Assembly: GCA_018700255.1 (NCBI GenBank)
Contig: JABISU010000236.1
Location: forward strand, 1 to 9,865
Origin: Flavobacteriales bacterium
Lineage (GTDB): Bacteria > Bacteroidota > Bacteroidia > Flavobacteriales > UA16
Direction of reading: 5' to 3'
Length of the DNA: 9,865 bases
Shown: piece by piece, positions 6,183 through 9,865 of the stretch
Layout of the letters: every line of letters starts with the position of its first letter
Numbering within the stretch: position 1 is the stretch's first letter
Translations under genes and position numbers: made by a program
The notes under the pieces: generated by a model
What the model saw: only the letters and a program-made list of their open reading frames with translations
Told to the model about the DNA's origin: nothing
Databases searched by the model: none

Positions 6183-6209
6183 ATTATGATATTGTTCCTA
6201 TGTCTCGAA
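6178..6209 (-). promoter_or_regulatory. Putative Bacteroidota-type promoter for the trmB operon
   Basis: On the minus strand, bases 6186-6178 read TAATTTTGC, a full match to the Bacteroidota -7 consensus TAnnTTTG plus the favoured C. Twenty bases upstream, TTC at 6209-6207 stands at the place of the -33 TTG. Transcription would start near 6172, giving a short leader of roughly 25 nt before the trmB ATG at 6148. The -33 part lies inside the first codons of the divergent glycosyltransferase gene. The match is by eye, and the -33 box is imperfect. Confidence 0.5.
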
Positions 6210-7246
6210 TATTAATTGCTGTACTAAATTGGGGGATGGGGCACGCCAGTCGTTCGCTCCCTTTGATTGAAGGTGCTATTGACCTCGGGTGGGAAGTCGA
6301 TATCGCTAGTACAGGGGACGCTATGGTTTGGCTTAAAAGCAGGTTGAAAGGAAATCCTAAAGTGAAATTCTTCGAGAAACCCGGAGCGGTCATCACTTAT
6401 AGCAGATATTTTACAATGCTGACTATAGCAGCTCAAACACCAAAGCTAATTAAATCGATTTTCGATGAAAGAAAGTGGACTCAAGAGCACGTTGAAAAAA
6501 GATCCATAAGTAAAATCTTTAGCGACAATTGTTATGGCGTTCATCACCCAGATATACCATCCGTTTTAATGACGCATTTATTGAGATTCCCTGTTTCATC
6601 GTTTTTTAGTCCATTAGCTCAAATAGTAATTCAAAAATTAGTTGGTCGATTTGATGAGGTTTGGGTACCAGACAATCCCAGGGGTGATAGTTCTATATCA
6701 GGTATGCTTTCCTCAAAAACCATACATCACAATACCAAATTTATTGGGATATTAAGCCGTTTGAAACCTTCTCAATCTAACTCCACTACCCCACTGGTAG
6801 GTATGGTTAGTGGGCCAGAACCACATAGGACCACCATGGAAAATGCGCTTCGAAAGTGGATGGAACTTAGGGGAGAAAGGGGGGTAATTATTGCGGGTAA
6901 ACCTGGGGGTGGGAAAAGCGTGGTGAACAACATTACTACACTTTACGACCCTAGTGACGAAGAAATTTCTGACGCTCTGTGTGGTTCTGAAATTTTAATT
7001 TGTAGAAGTGGATATACAACACTTTTAGACTTAGCATCTTTGGGGAAAAGAGCTATTCTCATTCCTACTCCTGGACAAAAGGAGCAAGAAATGTTATGCG
7101 AGGTTTGGTCTGAGAAATTTGGATTCGCGAAATGCTCTCAAAGAGAATTAGAAAATATGCGCGTACCTGAAATTTCAGGAATTGCACCTAAAAGCAATGG
7201 CAACCAGGCCGCAATAGACGAACTTGCAGCATGGCTGAAAAACTAA
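6200..7246 (+). CDS. MurG-like (GT28-related) glycosyltransferase
   Basis: This 348-residue protein has the two-domain GT-B layout. The N-terminal motif ILIAVLNWGMGHASRS (4-19) is the glycine-rich loop of the MurG/GT28-like group, and SDNCYGVH (108-115) closes the first half. The C-terminal nucleotide-sugar half shows VSGPEPHR (203-210), CRSGYTTLLDLASLGKRAILIPTPGQKEQE (268-297), the pattern of a UDP-sugar-binding GT28 domain. No membrane segment or signal peptide is evident, so it is probably a cytoplasmic or membrane-associated enzyme. The acceptor and donor are not known. It is not MurG itself, since its central part and motifs differ and it lies away from division genes. The start at 6200 is directly supported by the MSRILIAVLNWG strand. 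Its end overlaps the tadA start by 16 bp, so the two are probably cotranscribed. Confidence 0.82.
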   Translation: MSRILIAVLNWGMGHASRSLPLIEGAIDLGWEVDIASTGDAMVWLKSRLKGNPKVKFFEKPGAVITYSRYFTMLTIAAQTPKLIKSIFDERKWTQEHVEKRSISKIFSDNCYGVHHPDIPSVLMTHLLRFPVSSFFSPLAQIVIQKLVGRFDEVWVPDNPRGDSSISGMLSSKTIHHNTKFIGILSRLKPSQSNSTTPLVGMVSGPEPHRTTMENALRKWMELRGERGVIIAGKPGGGKSVVNNITTLYDPSDEEISDALCGSEILICRSGYTTLLDLASLGKRAILIPTPGQKEQEMLCEVWSEKFGFAKCSQRELENMRVPEISGIAPKSNGNQAAIDELAAWLKN

Positions 7247-7755
7247 CCCTTCAAACCGAAGTAGAGCAGTTAGCTACTGACGAAAGGTTTATGAAACTCG
7301 CGCTTCAACAGGCCGAAGAAGCGGGTGAGATAGATGAAGTTCCCGTAGGAGCAATTATCGTTTCTAATGGGGTTGTAATAGCACGAGGGCACAATCTATG
7401 TGAGAGGCTTAATGATTTCACTGCACATGCTGAAATGCAGGTATTTACCAGCGCTTCAGGATTTGTAGGGGGTAAATTTCTTGACGAGTGTACACTTTAT
7501 GTCACTATGGAGCCATGCCCTATGTGTGCTGGCGCTGGGTTTTGGACTAGAATAGGAAGAATCGTCTATGGAGCAAGTGACCTAAAACGAGGCTATAAAA
7601 GATGGGAAGTAGGCGAAGAAAAAAAAGGACACGGAGGTGCAAATTCTGAAAACGGATTGTTACATCCTAAAACCATTGTTACCTCAGGTATTTTAGAACA
7701 AGAATGCTCTAAACTAGTTAAAGACTTCTTTAAATCTAAGCGCAAAAAGTTATAG
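7231..7755 (+). CDS. tadA: Nucleoside deaminase, probable tRNA adenosine(34) deaminase
   Basis: TadA converts A34 to inosine in tRNA-Arg(ACG). The zinc site is visible as His66-Ala-Glu68 (TAHAEMQ) and Pro95-Cys96-x-x-Cys99 (EPCPMC), the cytidine/deoxycytidylate deaminase signature, after the usual EVPVGAIIV strand. RIGRIVYGASDLKRGY and LHPKTIVTSGILEQECSKLVKDFF match the Bacteroidota TadA-like C-terminus. At 174 residues it is slightly long: there is a 20-residue N-terminal lead before MKLALQQAEEAG and a charged insertion around 114-138 (WEVGEEKKGHGG). The ATG at 7231 overlaps the glycosyltransferase by 16 bp; an internal ATG at 7291 is possible but would cut the first helix. Because the guanine deaminase group shares these motifs, a free-nucleobase or nucleoside substrate cannot be excluded. 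Confidence 0.82.
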   Translation: MAEKLTLQTEVEQLATDERFMKLALQQAEEAGEIDEVPVGAIIVSNGVVIARGHNLCERLNDFTAHAEMQVFTSASGFVGGKFLDECTLYVTMEPCPMCAGAGFWTRIGRIVYGASDLKRGYKRWEVGEEKKGHGGANSENGLLHPKTIVTSGILEQECSKLVKDFFKSKRKKL

Positions 7756-7763
7756 ATCTAATT

Positions 7764-7771
7764 TATCTTTG
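7764..7771 (+). promoter_or_regulatory. Candidate -7 promoter box for mgtE
   Basis: TATCTTTG at 7764-7771 matches TAnnTTTG exactly and lies 19 bp before the mgtE ATG, in the 35-bp gap after tadA. No TTG stands 19-21 bp upstream, inside the end of tadA, so the promoter is incomplete by consensus. If used, the leader would be only about 13 nt, leaving no room for a magnesium riboswitch. Confidence 0.35.
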
Positions 7772-7790
7772 ACTTTGTAATACACAGGCT

Positions 7791-9149
7791 ATGCAAGAAA
7801 TTACTAAAGAATATCTAGATGAAATCCAATCCCTTATTGAGCAGGGAGAGGAGAGGTCTTTAGTTGCGCATCTAGAAGATCTTCATGAAACAGACATTGC
7901 ACTCATTCTAAATCAACTTAAGAGAGAGGATGTTAATTATGCGTATAGACTTTTAAAAGATGATATTAGACCTGCTGTATTAGTCGATGTGGATGATGAA
8001 GTAAGAGAGGAAATACTTAGCTCTTTGTCATCAAAAGAAATTGCTAAAGATGTAATCGACGGATTAGAATCTGACGATGCAGCTGATGTCATAGGATCCC
8101 TCCCATCAGATAAAATGATGGAGGTGATGTCTAAGGCTAAGGACAAGGAATCTGTTTCTGACGTCTTATCATTGTTATCATACCCCGAAGGTTCCGCTGG
8201 AGCTTTAATGGCAAAAGAATTGGTTAAAGTTGAAGAGACTTGGTCTGTGGCTACGGCGATTAAAGAGATACGTGTACAATCTAAAGATATTGAAAATCTC
8301 TATACAATTTATGTGGTTAACTCCTTTGGTGAATTGACGGGGAGGTTGAGTTTACAGAACCTTTTGCTTACTGCCGCAAGCACCAGAACTCCTGTTGGAG
8401 AGCTTAAAGAAGATGAAGATATTATTTCTATAAAAGCAAAAGAAAAAGAGGAGTTGGTGGTAAGCTTAATGGAGCGATATGACCTTGTTGCCCTTCCAGT
8501 AACAGACGATAATGGTATTTTACTTGGACGCATAACGATTGATGATGCTGTAGATGTAATCATTGAAGAAGCTGAACGAGATTACCAACTTGCTTCGGGA
8601 ATTTCGGAGGATGTTGAGTCGTATGATTCTGTTTGGACTTTGACAAGAGCTAGGTTACCGTGGCTTCTAATTGGGTTAGGGGGAGGTGTCGGTGGCGCCT
8701 ATGTCATCGGAGCATTCGATATTGTATCAAATCCGGAAATGGCACTGTTTATACCTCTTATAGCTGCTATGGGTGGCAACGTAGGAGTTCAATCGTCAGC
8801 CATCGTAGTTCAAGGACTCGCTACTTCGAGCATCAACACTTCTAACATAGCTACAAGACTGATAAAAGAGCTTAGTGTAGGGCTTTTAAATGGGGTGATT
8901 TGTGCTGGTATTATTTTTATTGTAACAATACTCTTAGGCTTTGACAAAGCACTTAGCACTACCGTAGGGATATCGTTGTTATGTGTGATTGTTTTTGCTG
9001 CGCTGTTCGGCGCATTTATACCACTAATGTTAGAAAAACGTAAGATTGATCCTGCACTTGCCACTGGGCCATTTATTACCACTGCAAATGATATTATAGG
9101 ACTAATCATCTACTTTAGTGTGGGCTCATTTATTAGCACACTTCTTTAA
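7791..9149 (+). CDS. mgtE: MgtE-family magnesium transporter/channel
   Basis: MgtE is a homodimeric inner-membrane Mg2+ channel gated by cytoplasmic magnesium. The 452-residue protein has the full domain order: the acidic N domain (about 1-125, including DVDDEVREEIL and LESDDAADVIGSLP), two CBS domains (about 126-250, with YPEGSAGALM and GRITIDDAVDVI), a connecting helix, and five membrane segments in 280-452. The pore signature PLIAAMGGNVGVQSS occupies about 312-326. The ion-selecting aspartate is present as Asp434 in TTANDIIGLIIYF. The abundance of acidic residues in the N and CBS domains fits their Mg2+-sensor role. It follows tadA by 35 bp and precedes the dehydrogenase by 9 bp, so the three may share a transcript. 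No M-box riboswitch fits the short upstream gap. Confidence 0.95.
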   Translation: MQEITKEYLDEIQSLIEQGEERSLVAHLEDLHETDIALILNQLKREDVNYAYRLLKDDIRPAVLVDVDDEVREEILSSLSSKEIAKDVIDGLESDDAADVIGSLPSDKMMEVMSKAKDKESVSDVLSLLSYPEGSAGALMAKELVKVEETWSVATAIKEIRVQSKDIENLYTIYVVNSFGELTGRLSLQNLLLTAASTRTPVGELKEDEDIISIKAKEKEELVVSLMERYDLVALPVTDDNGILLGRITIDDAVDVIIEEAERDYQLASGISEDVESYDSVWTLTRARLPWLLIGLGGGVGGAYVIGAFDIVSNPEMALFIPLIAAMGGNVGVQSSAIVVQGLATSSINTSNIATRLIKELSVGLLNGVICAGIIFIVTILLGFDKALSTTVGISLLCVIVFAALFGAFIPLMLEKRKIDPALATGPFITTANDIIGLIIYFSVGSFISTLL

Positions 9150-9158
9150 TAAATTGAA

Positions 9159-9865
9159 ATGACTGTTGCTTTTTTAGATACGGTACATCCTATACTTAAA
9201 AACAGATTAAAAGAAAATGGTTTTCACTGCAAAGACTATTTAACTCTATCACGAGAAGATATTATACAAGGTTCTCTAACGGATATTGAAGGAATAGTCC
9301 TTAGATCTAGGTTACAAATAGATGTAAAGATTTTACAATCACTGCCCAATTTAAAATGGATCGCTCGCAGTGGTTCTGGTTTGGAAAACATTGACTTAAT
9401 AGAAGCAAAAGCCAGAGATATACATGTCTACAATTCACCTGAGGGCAACCGAGATGCCGTAGGTGAACACGTTCTTGGAATGATCCTGATGATATTGCAT
9501 AAGTTGAGAAGTTGCGATATAACGGTACATGAAAGAGTTTGGGCAAGAGAAAAGCACCGTGGATCAGAACTATCAAGTAAAACCGTGGGTATCCTAGGAT
9601 ATGGAGAAATGGGGTCTGCCTTTGCTTCTAAACTGAAAGGGCTAGGCTGCAAAGTAATAGCTTACGACAAATACAAAAAGGGATTTAGCTCAGAATATGT
9701 TGAGGAAGTGAGTAAGGAGGAGTTCTTTGAAAGAAGTGAAATAGTCAGTATTCACGTCCCTTGGACCAGTGAAACTGAAAATCTCGTAAACACTAGTTGG
9801 CTATCTAAATTTAAAAACACAATTGTTTTAATAAATAGTTCGAGAGGCGCTGTTGTCAATACTTC
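9159..9865 (+). CDS. D-2-hydroxyacid dehydrogenase (phosphoglycerate dehydrogenase-like), 3'-truncated
   Basis: The frame stays open from the ATG at 9159 to the window end, giving the first 235 residues of a D-isomer-specific 2-hydroxyacid dehydrogenase. The substrate domain carries IVLRSRLQIDVKIL and LKWIARSGSGLENID, followed by the helix YNSPEGNRDAVGEHVLGMIL typical of SerA/PdxB-like enzymes. The Rossmann motif TVGILGYGEMGSAFA gives GxGxxG, with an aspartate after the next strand (VIAYDKY) that favours NAD+ over NADP+. HVPWTSETENLVN and INSSRGAVVNT follow; the arginine in the latter matches the substrate-binding Arg of the family. The catalytic His/Glu pair lies beyond the window. Bacteroidota homologs are commonly annotated as phosphoglycerate dehydrogenase, but a broader 2-hydroxyacid substrate is possible. 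It starts only 9 bp after mgtE, which suggests cotranscription with it. Confidence 0.88.
   Translation, partial: MTVAFLDTVHPILKNRLKENGFHCKDYLTLSREDIIQGSLTDIEGIVLRSRLQIDVKILQSLPNLKWIARSGSGLENIDLIEAKARDIHVYNSPEGNRDAVGEHVLGMILMILHKLRSCDITVHERVWAREKHRGSELSSKTVGILGYGEMGSAFASKLKGLGCKVIAYDKYKKGFSSEYVEEVSKEEFFERSEIVSIHVPWTSETENLVNTSWLSKFKNTIVLINSSRGAVVNT

Noticed and set aside
6896..6919. Walker A-like GKPGGGKS (residues 233-240) in the glycosyltransferase
   Set aside because: It fits GxxxxGKS by letter, but lies in the C-terminal GT-B half at the loop after a beta strand, with no matching Walker B or NTPase context; chance resemblance is more likely.
9307..9652. Two overlapping minus-strand ORFs (74 and 89 codons) opposite the dehydrogenase
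   Set aside because: They are antisense to a clear D-2-hydroxyacid dehydrogenase frame and have no recognisable motifs.

Overview
This window looks like a chromosomal segment from a Bacteroidota bacterium, probably class Flavobacteriia or a relative such as Cryomorphaceae. The assignment is an inference from family resemblance. The Mrp-NifU-ferredoxin reductase-ferredoxin gene cluster, the PAHR-type alkyltransferase-like protein, the AT-rich sequence, the weak Shine-Dalgarno signals and the -7 boxes of the form TAnnTTTG all fit that phylum. No rRNA, tRNA, CRISPR array, transposon or phage gene was seen. Almost every base is coding, and no gap exceeds 150 bp.

The layout has three blocks. (1) Bases 1-2282, plus strand: the end of a surface-polysaccharide locus. 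It holds the C-terminal part of a left-handed beta-helix N-acetyltransferase of the WbpD/WlbB type, dTDP-glucose 4,6-dehydratase (RmlB/RfbB), and a CpsB/YwqE-type PHP-domain tyrosine phosphatase. (2) Bases 2312-6148, minus strand: a compact six-gene run read in the order trmB, alkyltransferase-like gene, mrp, nifU-like, ferredoxin-NADP reductase, 2Fe-2S ferredoxin. The first five genes are separated by 23 bp or less or overlap. (3) Bases 6200-9865, plus strand: a MurG-like glycosyltransferase, tadA-type deaminase, mgtE magnesium transporter, and a D-2-hydroxyacid (phosphoglycerate-type) dehydrogenase cut by the window end.

Block 2 joins tRNA modification and alkylation-damage recognition to an iron-sulfur cluster carrier (Mrp), a cluster scaffold/carrier domain (NifU-like) and a probable electron supply (reductase plus ferredoxin). 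The likely joint function, inferred from order and spacing, is Fe-S cluster assembly or delivery powered by NADPH.

The most unusual signal is non-coding. In the gap between the reductase and ferredoxin genes there are ten CTTTT(T) tracts with starts at 2665, 2675, 2685, 2695, 2705, 2715, 2726, 2736, 2745 and 2756. This is an almost exact 10-bp (one helical turn) phase with non-conserved spacers, which is the signature expected of intrinsically curved DNA. A second regulatory signal is an inverted repeat between the divergent trmB and glycosyltransferase genes. Its arms coincide with a -7 box on the minus strand and a near -7 box on the plus strand.
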